A stretch of DNA of 64,000 nt from positions 58,303-122,302 of the forward strand of contig NZ_JAKUDN010000001.1 in assembly GCF_024259865.1 (NCBI RefSeq), read 5' to 3'. Both the position numbers and the translations under genes were made by a program. Source of the stretch: Candidatus Synchoanobacter obligatus (GTDB lineage: Bacteria; Pseudomonadota; Gammaproteobacteria; Comchoanobacterales; Comchoanobacteraceae). This document shows positions 18,080-27,545 of the stretch, one piece after another. The notes beneath the pieces were generated by a model that did no database searches, had not been told where the DNA came from, and saw only the letters and a program-made list of their open reading frames with translations. Each line of letters starts with the position of its first letter. The first letter of the stretch is position 1.

Positions 18080-18163
18080 GCCGGAGTGGCGAAATTGGTA
18101 GACGCGCTAGACTCAAAATCTTGTAGGGTTTTCCCTGTGTCGGTTCGAGTCCGACCTCCGGTA
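18080..18163 (+). tRNA. tRNA-Leu (anticodon CAA)
   Basis: 84-nt class II tRNA. Acceptor stem GCCGGAG pairs with CTCCGGT (one G-U at the end). The D-arm is TGGCGAAATTGGTAGACGC, the anticodon loop is CTCAAAA with CAA reading UUG, followed by a long variable arm, and the T-arm carries GGTTCGAGTCC. The discriminator is A. No CCA is encoded. The anticodon stem CTAGA/TCTTG contains one T-T mismatch. It lies directly upstream of secDF. Confidence 0.93.
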
Positions 18164-18203
18164 ATTTAAATACTATGTTCTACCATAGCCATCGGAGAGT
18201 TGA

Positions 18204-20858
18204 ATGCAGCAAAGAATAATCAATACAAGACTTTTTGGAATTGTTTGTGCCATCATTATCTCTTTTTTCTTTGCACTCCCAAATTTGTTTCCTGATATAC
18301 CGACTATCATTATCAATAATAGTGATGCAACAGAACTACAGCGGATTGAACAACATCTACTAGAGGGCAACATCGCCCATACTTGGGCATCAACACAGCA
18401 TGTACAATTTACCAGTGTTGATGAACAAATGAAGGCAAGAGATTATCTGAACAACTTCGTTGCTCCTGATACTGAGCTGACACTTAACCTTGAGAAGAAT
18501 ACCCCAAGCTGGCTACAGAGCTTGGGCGCTCATGCCATGAAGCTTGGACTGGATTTACAAGGGGGTATACACTTTTTATTGGAAGTTGATACATCACATA
18601 TTGAAAAAAACAAAGACAATAGCACTCACCAGCAAATAAAAGACCATCTCAAAACACACAAGATTCGTTATACCGAGATGACTGAGTTGGATAGTGGCAC
18701 ACTTGAGATTCAATTTTTAAATGAATCTCATGCCGCAAAAGCTTTAGAGGCACTTAATGTCTATAGTGAACGCTACCATCTAGAAGAGCCGCAATCAAAA
18801 ACATTATCACTCACAAAGCACAAACTAGATGATGATGCAGCAAGTTATGCCGTCAATCAAACCATCCACTCGCTTGAAAAACGAATCAATGAACTTGGTA
18901 TCAGTGAAGCCACCATACAAAGACAAGGAACCCACCATATCAGCATTGACCTTCCAGGGGTCCAAGACATTGTCTATGCAAAGAAAATCATTGGGAAAAC
19001 TGCAACTTTAAGATTTCAAATGGTTGCAAACCAATCGACAGGAGAACAGAGCATTCCAAATAGCGAAGGCATACCAATCCCCCTTGAGCCCAATATTGTC
19101 CTATCAGGGCAATCAATTTCATTTGCACATGCTAAGATATCAGAAGGCCAACCTCTGGTAGAAATTCGTCTTGATGGCCAAGCCGATGACTTTTATCAAA
19201 CAACCACAGAGCGTGTGGGTGATCGCTTGGCAGTCATTTATAGCGAAACCCAAAATGATGCATTAATTGAGAAAGTGATCAGTGCGCCTGTGATTAAGCA
19301 GCCCTTGGCTGACAACTTTGTCATTCAAGGATCCGGTTCTATCCAAGAGGCGAAAGACCTTGCGTTACTACTGCGCTCAGGTGCTCTTGCTGCTCCTGTG
19401 AAGTTTGTTGAAGAAACAACCATTGGGCCCTCACTCGGAAATGACAATATAACCAAAGGTATTGTATCTTTGGCCGTTGGCAGTAGTATCATCTTTATCT
19501 TCATGGCTTACTATTATAGGGTATTTGGTCTAATTGCGAATATGGCCCTGGTTCTGAACATTGTGATGATTGTGGCTATTTTATCACTAATGGGGGCAAC
19601 ATTAACCCTTCCCGGTATTGCTGGTATTGTCTTATCGGTTGGGATGGCTGTTGATGCCAATGTCCTCATTAACGAACGTATTCGAGAGGAGCACAGTGCC
19701 GGACTTGGACTGCGCGAAGCAGTTAAAACAGGGTATGACAAAGCCCTATCTGCCATTGTTGATGCTAACATTACAACACTACTTGTTACCTTGGTTTTAT
19801 TTAGCCTAGGATCAGGCGCGGTGAAAGGATTTGCCATCACAACCTGCATGGGGATCTTATCATCTATCTTTACCTCTGTTATTGTTACCCAAGCGTTTAC
19901 TGATAGTTTTATAAAACTGGGCTGGATTCAAAACGTTTCATTGTCTCATGACTGGTTCAAACATGTACCTAGAATTGATTTCATGGGGCTAAGCCGACAG
20001 GCTTTTGGCTTTTCTACCGTATTGCTTATCTCTTGTTTAATGATTTTGCCATTAAAAGGCATCCACCTTGGCTTAGACTTTACTGGTGGTCAGCAGCTAA
20101 CTTTAACAACAAATGATCAAACAACGGCGGAAGATGTGAGACACGCACTCTCTATTATTGGTGCAGAGCAGTCTCAAGTTCAAACCTATGGCTCTAGCCA
20201 AACGTATATGATAAAAATTGGGCACTCTGAGTCTGCTGTTTCAAGCACTGCAGAGAAACTAACCCAACTACTACCCGGAAGTAACGTGCTACAAGCTGAA
20301 TTTATTGGTCCGCAGGTAGGATCATCGATGCTTACAAATAGTGTCATAGCCGTTTTGGTAGCCCTAGGGGTCACCATGTTATATGTTGCCATGCGCTTTG
20401 AGTACCGTTTTGCAATGAGTGCCATTGTCTCCCTTATTCATGATCCTATCTTAATATTGGGCATATTCTCGCTAACACAGATTGAATTTAATCTCATTGC
20501 ACTGGCAGCCATGCTCACCATACTGGGATACTCCATTAACGATACGATCGTGGTCTACGACAGAGTGAGGGAAAGCTTTATGACCAGCTTAAATCTGAGT
20601 ACAGAAGAAGTCATCAATGATGCTATTAACCAAACATTATCTCGAACCGTGCTCACATCTTGCTTGACACTTGCTGTTGTGATGGCACTTTACTGCTTTG
20701 GTGGTGACTATTTACACGGCTTCTCACTGTCATTAGCCATTGGAATTATTATTGGTACCTACTCATCAATCTACATTGCTGGCTCAATGGCTGTGAAACT
20801 TGGGCTAAAAAGAGATGATTTGATACAACAACCTGCTGAAACTGGAGAATTATTATGA
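18204..20858 (+). CDS. secDF: Fused protein translocase subunit SecDF
   Basis: 884 residues in one frame. The SecD half has a first membrane helix, the periplasmic head with GLDLQGGIHFLLEV (about 115) and its RND-type membrane bundle (VGMAVDANVLINERIREE). The SecF half begins at about 590 with its own first helix, LGLDFTGGQQL (about 625) and YSINDTIVVYDRVRE. SecDF uses proton motive force to pull exported proteins across the inner membrane. Gammaproteobacteria usually have separate secD and secF; the fusion is clean and no yajC is seen. GGAGAG precedes the ATG. Overlaps suhB by ATGA. Confidence 0.96.
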   Translation: MQQRIINTRLFGIVCAIIISFFFALPNLFPDIPTIIINNSDATELQRIEQHLLEGNIAHTWASTQHVQFTSVDEQMKARDYLNNFVAPDTELTLNLEKNTPSWLQSLGAHAMKLGLDLQGGIHFLLEVDTSHIEKNKDNSTHQQIKDHLKTHKIRYTEMTELDSGTLEIQFLNESHAAKALEALNVYSERYHLEEPQSKTLSLTKHKLDDDAASYAVNQTIHSLEKRINELGISEATIQRQGTHHISIDLPGVQDIVYAKKIIGKTATLRFQMVANQSTGEQSIPNSEGIPIPLEPNIVLSGQSISFAHAKISEGQPLVEIRLDGQADDFYQTTTERVGDRLAVIYSETQNDALIEKVISAPVIKQPLADNFVIQGSGSIQEAKDLALLLRSGALAAPVKFVEETTIGPSLGNDNITKGIVSLAVGSSIIFIFMAYYYRVFGLIANMALVLNIVMIVAILSLMGATLTLPGIAGIVLSVGMAVDANVLINERIREEHSAGLGLREAVKTGYDKALSAIVDANITTLLVTLVLFSLGSGAVKGFAITTCMGILSSIFTSVIVTQAFTDSFIKLGWIQNVSLSHDWFKHVPRIDFMGLSRQAFGFSTVLLISCLMILPLKGIHLGLDFTGGQQLTLTTNDQTTAEDVRHALSIIGAEQSQVQTYGSSQTYMIKIGHSESAVSSTAEKLTQLLPGSNVLQAEFIGPQVGSSMLTNSVIAVLVALGVTMLYVAMRFEYRFAMSAIVSLIHDPILILGIFSLTQIEFNLIALAAMLTILGYSINDTIVVYDRVRESFMTSLNLSTEEVINDAINQTLSRTVLTSCLTLAVVMALYCFGGDYLHGFSLSLAIGIIIGTYSSIYIAGSMAVKLGLKRDDLIQQPAETGELL

Positions 20859-21601
20859 ACCACCATGCCTTACTGAATACTGCGTTTAAAGAGGTTAGGC
20901 AATGTTGCCAACACATTTTGCAAGGGTACGATCGACTAAATTCGGCCAAACCCTCAAAAGAGGATAGAGAACAATTCATTTCATCTATCGATGCCGATGT
21001 CCAGCATGTGCTGATCAGCCAACTAAAAGAATACTACCCTACGCATAAATTTGTCGCTGAAGAGCCCAGTTCTGAAGCATCGCAACAACTACCCGAGCAT
21101 GACAATGTGTGGGTTATTGATCCTATTGATGGTAGCAATAACTATATGCACCACATTCCATTCTTTGCAGTCTCAATTTGTTACTACTCACAAGGTGAAG
21201 CCAAAGCAGCTTTGGTTTATGACCCTATAAATGATGAATTATTTACTGCTATCGAAGGTAAAGGCGCTCTACTTAATCAACGCAGAATATACAGCAGTCA
21301 TTGTAAAGAGCTCTCAGAGGCTGTTTGTGGTATTGAAGGCCGCTCAGGGCATCACCAAAATATTGAAAGCCAGGTTAGAACAACCAGAAAGCTTGGCTGT
21401 ACATCGCTGACACTATGCTACGCTGCTTGTGGTCGCTTTGACCTGAGTGTTTGTGAGAAACCTCACTTATGGGATATCGCTGCAGGACTTCTCATTGCAA
21501 AAGAGGCTGGATTGGTTCTATACAATGAGGCAAAAGAAGATTATCAATTGGATGATGCATACTTATATACCTCAACATTATCATTAAAAAAGCAAGTTTA
21601 A
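20855..21601 (+). CDS. suhB: Inositol monophosphatase family protein SuhB
   Basis: 248 residues. Metal-binding motifs are present: AEEPSS, the signature VIDPIDGSNNYMHHIPFF (about 85-105) and WDIAAGLLIAKEAG (about 206). In E. coli SuhB also joins the rRNA transcription antitermination complex. Start overlaps secDF (ATGA) and trmJ follows after 3 nt, the same secF-suhB-trmJ order found in Pseudomonas-type genomes. Confidence 0.92.
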   Translation: MNHHALLNTAFKEVRQCCQHILQGYDRLNSAKPSKEDREQFISSIDADVQHVLISQLKEYYPTHKFVAEEPSSEASQQLPEHDNVWVIDPIDGSNNYMHHIPFFAVSICYYSQGEAKAALVYDPINDELFTAIEGKGALLNQRRIYSSHCKELSEAVCGIEGRSGHHQNIESQVRTTRKLGCTSLTLCYAACGRFDLSVCEKPHLWDIAAGLLIAKEAGLVLYNEAKEDYQLDDAYLYTSTLSLKKQV

Positions 21602-21604
21602 GCC

Positions 21605-22264
21605 ATGCCTATTACCATTGTTCTAGAACACACGTCTCATCCTGGCAATATTGGCGCATGCGCTAGAGCCATGCACACGATGGGAATTGAGCACCTCACC
21701 TTACTCAACCCCTGCGAGATAACTGAAGAGGCTTATGTTCGTGCCCGCAGTGGTAAGGCTATTTTAGAACAAGCCACCATTATCAGCTCTGCCAAGGAGC
21801 TGGGGCACTATCATGCAATCTATGGCACCACAAGTCGCCATCGATCATTACACCTACCTGTTTACTCCTCAAGGGCAATTGGGCCCATGATAGGCCAAGA
21901 AGCACATTTAAATGTAGCGATACTCTTTGGCAATGAGACCAATGGCTTAAGTAATGAGCTTTTACACCTATGCCAAGCAATTATTGAGATACCTGCAACA
22001 AAAGGCAACTCTCTTAACTTATCTCATGCCGTCCAAATTATTTGTTATGAGCTATCACAAACACCTGTGCAAACCTCTGAGGATGTATACGCAACACTAT
22101 CAGATAGGCTCAAATTCTTAGCCTGGCTAGAACAATACCACCAAGATACCGACTTTTTATTACCACATACGCTAACACGCATTCAAAACATCACCAACAA
22201 AGCCAAACTGACTCCAGAAGAGCTTAGGCTCCTTTATAGTCTTGTGTCAGCCTCAAAAAGCTAA
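21605..22264 (+). CDS. trmJ: tRNA (cytidine/uridine-32-2'-O)-methyltransferase TrmJ
   Basis: 219 residues of the SPOUT/SpoU family. VLEHTSHPGNIGACARAM forms motif 1, LFGNETNGLSNELL motif 2 and IPATKGNSLNLSHAVQII motif 3 with the trefoil-knot SAM site. TrmJ methylates the ribose of nucleotide 32 in tRNA anticodon loops. Slightly shorter than the 246-residue E. coli protein at the C-terminus. Context (suhB before, iscS after) is the classical yfhQ position. Confidence 0.9.
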   Translation: MPITIVLEHTSHPGNIGACARAMHTMGIEHLTLLNPCEITEEAYVRARSGKAILEQATIISSAKELGHYHAIYGTTSRHRSLHLPVYSSRAIGPMIGQEAHLNVAILFGNETNGLSNELLHLCQAIIEIPATKGNSLNLSHAVQIICYELSQTPVQTSEDVYATLSDRLKFLAWLEQYHQDTDFLLPHTLTRIQNITNKAKLTPEELRLLYSLVSASKS

Positions 22265-22354
22265 AGTCCTGGGCGCAGGAGAAGCTCGGTAGTCTAAATA
22301 TCTAAGTTACGCCTCAGTTAATACCTTTTTGAATCCCTCACGCTGATCCGTTTT

Positions 22355-22809
22355 TTAGAGAAAAACTTGCAATAGCTGCTTGGCGTTAGCATCAATATCT
22401 GCACCCTGCCTCACTAACTCATAAATAATATTAATGTTTGGCTTTTGAACAGCTATTTGTAAGGCCGTGATCCCCTTTTTCTTAGAGGAAATATCCAATT
22501 ATGCACCATGTTCGACCAACCTCCTAACAGTATGATGATGCCCTACAGCAACAGCATACATTAATGGTATCATGTTCCCCTCTTCATTCTGATAATTGAT
22601 GAAATCTACAAAATAGTTGAGATTATATGGAGAATAACTGACGTTACCAGACAACCTCCTATCATAAAGAGCATTAAACTTATCCAAAATATGCGCAACC
22701 ACTTTGATGCATTGAAACCAATGGCATAATGACGCATATTGCCGCCGGTACCAATTTTTGAGAAAACTTGGTTTTCATTTAAGTAACGAATAAATTCATC
22801 AAGTGTCAT
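22355..22809 (-). pseudogene. Ankyrin-repeat protein, frameshifted and interrupted
   Basis: Starts MTLDEFIRYLNENQVFSKIG at 22809. At about 22700 a one-base frameshift moves the continuation (KVVAHILDKFNALYDRR) into another frame. The ankyrin units GNMIPLMYAVAVGHHHTVRRLVEHGA and GITALQIAVQKPNINIIYEL are legible, but a TAA interrupts them at about 22500. A final stop lies at 22357-22355. It occupies the space where cysE/iscR would be expected between trmJ and iscS. Confidence 0.75.
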
Positions 22810-22952
22810 ACTTCTCTACTTTTGTTGTCTGACTTATATTAACTAGGATCCGGCAATCTGTTCATAGAAAGTCCAAGAACAAACCCGTCAAAAATTACAT
22901 CATGGTATTGAAAACCAATAAATTTAATACTATAATGGTTTCATTTTAACCT

Positions 22953-24032
22953 ATGATTTATTTAGATTATGCTGCATCAACCCCTTTGCATCCTGAGCTT
23001 CAGGACATGCTGCCTGATGTGTTTTTAAAAACCGGGAATGCACAATCTCAGCAAATGAATCAGATCCACCAAAAGATTATTGAGGCAAAACAAAAAATTT
23101 GTCAATACTTTCATGGCAACCCTGATCGACTCTTTATGACATCTGGTGCCACAGAATCCATCAATACTGCCCTTATTGGTGCTGCCAACTTTTATTCACG
23201 AAGTGGAAAACACCTGATCACCTTTGAAACAGAGCACCAAGCTGTTTTAAAAACATTTCATTACCTAAAGACCCAAGGGTTTGAGATTAGTATTCTACCT
23301 GTACTTCCCCATGGTGAGATTGATATCACGCGTTTAAAACAGGAGATTCGGCCTGATACGACACTCATTTCACTCAACCATCTATGTAATGAAACAGGAT
23401 TGATACATAATCTAACCCCCTTACAAGCAATAAGACAAGAAACCGGGGTCATGCTTCACCTAGATGCATGCCAGAGTATTGGAAAATCTGAGCTTGATCT
23501 CAGAAAGACTCCTATAGACTTCATGAGTTTATCGGCCCATAAATCTTATGGACCACAAGGCGTTGGCGCACTGTATCTTGCGGAAAACAGGCATGTGCAG
23601 CCCATAATCCATGGAAGCCACCCAGTTAGAAGTGGGACCATATCTCATGCGCTTACCACATTAATGGGTGCATCATATGCCATAGCAAAACGAGATTATG
23701 TTACTAACCAGGAGTATATTAATCATTTAAGACAATTATTTTTGTCTCAATTATCTGTTGAATTTTATGCTCATGAACAACATGGTGCCCCCCATATTAT
23801 TAACATTTGTTTTCCAAATGCCACGGCAGATGCAGTAAATCATATTCAAAAGCACATTGCGTGCCAAACCAGCTCAGCGTGCTTTAAAGGGGCCGCCTCA
23901 CATGTATTGACTGCACGGAGAATACCACTACATCATATCCTGCGCAGTATTCGATTTTCTCTGGGAGTTACAACAACCGAGGATGACATATCTCAAGCTT
24001 GCAATATCATTAACCGACTCATGACCAAGTAA
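22953..24032 (+). CDS. Cysteine desulfurase, IscS/NifS-like
   Basis: 359 residues, class V PLP aminotransferase fold. MIYLDYAASTPL at the N-terminus, TSGATESIN, the PLP-lysine motif LSAHKSYGPQGVGALY (Lys at about 198), a shortened RSGT segment, and the mobile-loop catalytic cysteine in SSACFKGAASHVL (about 309), followed by SIRFSLGVTTTEDDI. It would supply sulfur from cysteine for Fe-S clusters or tRNA thiolation. About 45 residues shorter than IscS. Sits after trmJ as iscS does in gammaproteobacteria, but iscR, iscU, iscA and hscBA are not nearby. No obvious ribosome site. Confidence 0.85.
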   Translation: MIYLDYAASTPLHPELQDMLPDVFLKTGNAQSQQMNQIHQKIIEAKQKICQYFHGNPDRLFMTSGATESINTALIGAANFYSRSGKHLITFETEHQAVLKTFHYLKTQGFEISILPVLPHGEIDITRLKQEIRPDTTLISLNHLCNETGLIHNLTPLQAIRQETGVMLHLDACQSIGKSELDLRKTPIDFMSLSAHKSYGPQGVGALYLAENRHVQPIIHGSHPVRSGTISHALTTLMGASYAIAKRDYVTNQEYINHLRQLFLSQLSVEFYAHEQHGAPHIINICFPNATADAVNHIQKHIACQTSSACFKGAASHVLTARRIPLHHILRSIRFSLGVTTTEDDISQACNIINRLMTK

Positions 24033-24104
24033 TATCATGATCTTTCGGCTTGCAACATAAAAGTAGCACTGATAAGATCAAACCAGGTTAGGATAGAGAG
24101 CAAT

Positions 24105-25949
24105 ATGGAAATTGAAACGGTAAAAAGCAATCTGGCTAGTTATTTAGGATTTGGCTCAACTTATCAAAGTATTATTGAAGCGATTATCTATACTGTCATT
24201 AAAGATAGTACAGAGCTTAACTTAACCTCTCCTGCTAATCTTACGTTCAGTAGGAAAGATGAAACTGTTTCCTATATGAGAAATGACTCTCCTAGACCTA
24301 CCCAACTAACAACCCCCATTAAAGGGATGGATCTAGCCAAGATATTAACAGAAAGTGAATTGAGTATTCTACAAAAATTTCTTGATGAAAAAATCCAAAT
24401 TGTTGTTTGGAAAAAAGACCGTAGTCAATATGTTTTTCAAAACCCTACTTTAGACAAAAGCCTTCATGCTGTTGTATCAGATTTTGCAAAAACATTTAAG
24501 TTCTTACTCAGCCACTATATTTATTTCCACGCGTTATCCACTGAAGCAGAGTTTGCCCCCCAACAATATGCTCAAATTGCCTGGATCTTACGCGAAGACC
24601 CTTTACTCAATCAACAAGTATTAAAACAAGTGAGTATCCTGTCAAAATCTTCGTGTGAGCGCTCCCCCAATGCCCTTTCTGGAAAGAGAGCTTTACACAA
24701 AATAGTATGCGATGATCTTTTATGGACTTGGGAAAGCCCGATAAAGATCCACCCTGCTGCCAGCTCATACGCCACACACCTTGCATTTCAAAAAGTTGAT
24801 GCAAGTATTTATAAAAACTATATCTTTTATATTCAAAGTGGCGGACATGTTCAGATGCTCATTAAACAAGGCACTGACTCTGCTCACGAATATGAAAAAA
24901 TTAAAAAAAACCCGGCAACATTTCCCACACATGCACAATACCTTAATTTCAAAGGCCATACAGACACAGCTGGACAAAAAGCAGATATTAAAAAATTGAT
25001 ACCCAGAAGATTGCTGCGTGATCAAGAAGAGACAATGAAGGAGCTCAATGACGTTATCATACAGGCTATTAATGCAAGCGCATCATTCAAAAGAGCGCAC
25101 AGTAGCACACAATCTGCCGCACTTACCCTTTATTTATTTAACAAAAACTTCAAAAGGTTTCTTGCACAGCGTCATGCAGTACAGCTAACTCACAAACTCA
25201 GCACCAACAGTGGCTGGGACCCTATCCCAGACCCCCAAGAAGCCATAGAATATATCGAGAAAACGCTGACAATTGAGGTACCATCTTTATGTAATAAGGC
25301 ATTTATCTCTGAGGAGGCTGCCGGAATTTCTAGCACTTTTAGTGCATACTGGGCGCTTAAAGGTGATAGAAAAACATTTCAAATCTTACATGATGCTATT
25401 TCAAATATCATAGAAAAAGCAAAGCCTCAAAGTAACGTGACACAAGAAGATCTGGAAACAATATTGGGCACACTGCCACTAATAACATGTTTTGATGACA
25501 GTCCATCTGAAATGGTTCAAACATTAATCACCGAACTAAACGTGCTTATTACAAAGCATCAGAAAAAGCTCTATAACACATACCATGAGGGTATTGGTTT
25601 TCAGAGACATTTTGTATCAAGCCTCTCCAAAGCCATTGCCAATAGCAAAGCTAGCGGCTATTCGGTCGATATTGGCCATAGCTTATTAGACATCATTTTA
25701 AGCGTCCAACGCACAACAAAAACAGACGCCCTGTGGTGTATTTGTAGCTTGTTTACGCGAGCAAAGGCATTGACTGCTGAAGGCAAGTCTATAGCATTGG
25801 ATACATATACACGGGAGAATGGATTGTTATCATGGGAGCATGCTGCACCCACCGCAAAACTCCAGCCTCCTGCAGGAGACTCTGAACATGCCTTTAATAC
25901 TTTCAGATCAGCTGGAAAGCGAGTGACAATCTTACCCACGGTAAATTAA
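24105..25949 (+). CDS. Uncharacterised 614-residue protein
   Basis: Not recognised. Mostly helical in character, without signal peptide or membrane segment. The start MEIETVKSNLASYLGF follows a purine-rich GATAGAGAG. No repeat array and no catalytic motif that I can name; the C-terminal 40 residues are Pro/Ala-rich. Lies between iscS and the convergent mreC-like gene, touching the latter's end (stop bases adjacent at 25949/25950). Its size, solubility and lack of family resemblance make a lineage-specific or effector protein plausible, but that is a guess. Confidence 0.75.
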   Translation: MEIETVKSNLASYLGFGSTYQSIIEAIIYTVIKDSTELNLTSPANLTFSRKDETVSYMRNDSPRPTQLTTPIKGMDLAKILTESELSILQKFLDEKIQIVVWKKDRSQYVFQNPTLDKSLHAVVSDFAKTFKFLLSHYIYFHALSTEAEFAPQQYAQIAWILREDPLLNQQVLKQVSILSKSSCERSPNALSGKRALHKIVCDDLLWTWESPIKIHPAASSYATHLAFQKVDASIYKNYIFYIQSGGHVQMLIKQGTDSAHEYEKIKKNPATFPTHAQYLNFKGHTDTAGQKADIKKLIPRRLLRDQEETMKELNDVIIQAINASASFKRAHSSTQSAALTLYLFNKNFKRFLAQRHAVQLTHKLSTNSGWDPIPDPQEAIEYIEKTLTIEVPSLCNKAFISEEAAGISSTFSAYWALKGDRKTFQILHDAISNIIEKAKPQSNVTQEDLETILGTLPLITCFDDSPSEMVQTLITELNVLITKHQKKLYNTYHEGIGFQRHFVSSLSKAIANSKASGYSVDIGHSLLDIILSVQRTTKTDALWCICSLFTRAKALTAEGKSIALDTYTRENGLLSWEHAAPTAKLQPPAGDSEHAFNTFRSAGKRVTILPTVN

Positions 25950-26366
25950 CTATGTGACACACTCTGCATCTTCTACGAGTATGGTTGCGTAGAGATCGTC
26001 TGTATTATATCCTACTTGAGTAATCACACCCAATTTAATATCTGCATCACAGAGTTTATCAATCCCCGTTGTATACACCGATTGACAACGTTTTAATTGG
26101 TGATAGGGGTCTACAAAACAGAGTCCATACGTGGTATCTGATATCTTTTTAGCCAAATAGTAATAACGATTGTCAACAGCAACCGAAACCAGCATGTCCT
26201 TCGTAATCCCTGACTCACTTTTCTGCACAACGGGTACGTCAGAGCTATTATTTTCAGCCGATTTGTGCATATAGACCATTGGCCTCACTACCAATAACAT
26301 CACGGAGCATACCACCATCAACAACAGTACTTTTTTACGTAGCGATAAACGACGGCGTTTAAACAA
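25950..26366 (-). CDS. Short MreC-like membrane protein
   Basis: 138 residues: basic N-terminus (MFKRRRLSLRKK), one membrane helix (VLLLMVVCSVMLLVVRPMVY) and a periplasmic domain of about 105 residues. It lies 4 nt after mreB, exactly where mreC is found in proteobacteria. The segment YTTGIDKL ... IKLGVITQVGYNTD resembles the end of MreC (TSGLDGxFPxGIPxGxV). MreC proteins are usually 250-370 residues with a coiled coil; that part is missing. The identification rests on position, topology and a weak C-terminal match. No mreD follows. Confidence 0.6.
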   Translation of the reverse strand: MFKRRRLSLRKKVLLLMVVCSVMLLVVRPMVYMHKSAENNSSDVPVVQKSESGITKDMLVSVAVDNRYYYLAKKISDTTYGLCFVDPYHQLKRCQSVYTTGIDKLCDADIKLGVITQVGYNTDDLYATILVEDAECVT

Positions 26367-26370
26367 TGGC

Positions 26371-27438
26371 CTACTCCGTTGTCAAAATATCCGTACCATA
26401 CTCATGTAACATATCGATAATCTTAGCACCACCTCTTGCGACACATGTTAATGGGTCATCTGCCAACATCACAGGCAAACCTGTTTCTTCAGCGATCAAA
26501 CGGTCAATATCGCGCAATAATGCGCCACCACCTGTGAGCATCAATCCGCGTTCTTCAATATCAGCAGACAGTTCAGGGGGGGCTTGCTCTAATGCTGCAC
26601 GTATGGCATCAATGATACCAGCCAAAGGCTCTTGTAGTGCCTCTAAAACATGCGTACTATTGATCACAAAGCTGCATGGGACACACTCAGTCATACTTCT
26701 CCCTGAAACCTGCAGTTCTTTGATATCATCAACAGGAAAAGCTGTTCCAATGGTTCTTTTTATCTTTTCGGCAGTAATCTCACCAATGAGGCAAGCAAAC
26801 TTCTTTCTCACATAACTAATAATCATCTCATCAAACTTGTCACCGCCAATGCGAACACTTTGGGCATATACAATACCATTTAATGAAATAATCGCGATCT
26901 CGGATGTACCGCCACCAATATCAACTACCATAGACCCACTGGCAGATTCAACGGGTAAGTTAGCACCAATGGCTGCTGCCATCGGCTCATCAACCAAATA
27001 GACATTCCCTGCCCCGGCACCAATAGCTGACTCTTTTATCGCCCGTCGCTCAACCTGTGTTGCACCATAAGGCACGCATATAACGACCTCTGGACGAAAC
27101 CATCTAGCGGGAAATTGGGTTGGCATGACCTGTTGTAAAAAGTATTTCAGCATTTCTTCGGTCACTTGAAAATCTGCAATAACACCATGCTGTAGTGGCC
27201 GCTTAACATCCATACCCACAGGCGTCCTACCAACCATTCTTTTAGCGGCTGTACCAACAGCGCAAACTTTCTTCTCCCCAGTGTAGGCAGTTGATTTTAC
27301 CGCGACAACAGATGGTTCATTTAAGAGAACGTCTCCTGTTTTTGCACAAACCAATAGGGTGTTGTATGTTCCCAAATCAACAGAATAGGTCTTCCTGGGG
27401 GTTTCCCAGGGCATGTTCCAAAATCGAAAACGTTGCAT
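26371..27438 (-). CDS. mreB: Rod-shape actin homologue MreB
   Basis: About 355 residues from ATG 27438 (MQRFRFWNMPW), preceded by GGAG with good spacing; a GTG at 27450 would add four residues. The actin fold is visible as phosphate-1 motif VDLGTYNTLL, VICVPYGATQVERRAI, phosphate-2 VVDIGGGTSEIAII and adenosine motif MLTGGGALLRDID. MreB forms membrane-bound filaments that guide the RodA/PBP2 elongation machinery also encoded here (mrdA, rodA). Divergent from gatC, the usual arrangement in Pseudomonas-like genomes. Confidence 0.96.
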   Translation of the reverse strand: MQRFRFWNMPWETPRKTYSVDLGTYNTLLVCAKTGDVLLNEPSVVAVKSTAYTGEKKVCAVGTAAKRMVGRTPVGMDVKRPLQHGVIADFQVTEEMLKYFLQQVMPTQFPARWFRPEVVICVPYGATQVERRAIKESAIGAGAGNVYLVDEPMAAAIGANLPVESASGSMVVDIGGGTSEIAIISLNGIVYAQSVRIGGDKFDEMIISYVRKKFACLIGEITAEKIKRTIGTAFPVDDIKELQVSGRSMTECVPCSFVINSTHVLEALQEPLAGIIDAIRAALEQAPPELSADIEERGLMLTGGGALLRDIDRLIAEETGLPVMLADDPLTCVARGGAKIIDMLHEYGTDILTTE

Positions 27439-27489
27439 TTCCTTCTCCACTTCGATCCATCTTAACCCTAATCTATATCAAATATTGAG

Positions 27490-27517
27490 TTGACACAAAC
27501 ATTAATATGACTATTAT
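27490..27517 (+). promoter_or_regulatory. Sigma-70 promoter of the gatCAB operon
   Basis: Perfect -35 TTGACA (27490-27495), 16-nt spacer and -10 TATTAT (27512-27517, five of six consensus bases), ending 28 nt before the gatC ATG. It would drive gatC-gatA-gatB and, through tight coupling, the two transporters and miaB. Confidence 0.65.
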
Positions 27518-27545
27518 AAAGGTACATATGTAATGGGCACTTATT

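Noticed and set aside
22262..22290. Small inverted repeat TCCTG/CAGGA after trmJ as a terminator
   Set aside because: Only five base pairs and no T-tract; too weak to call.
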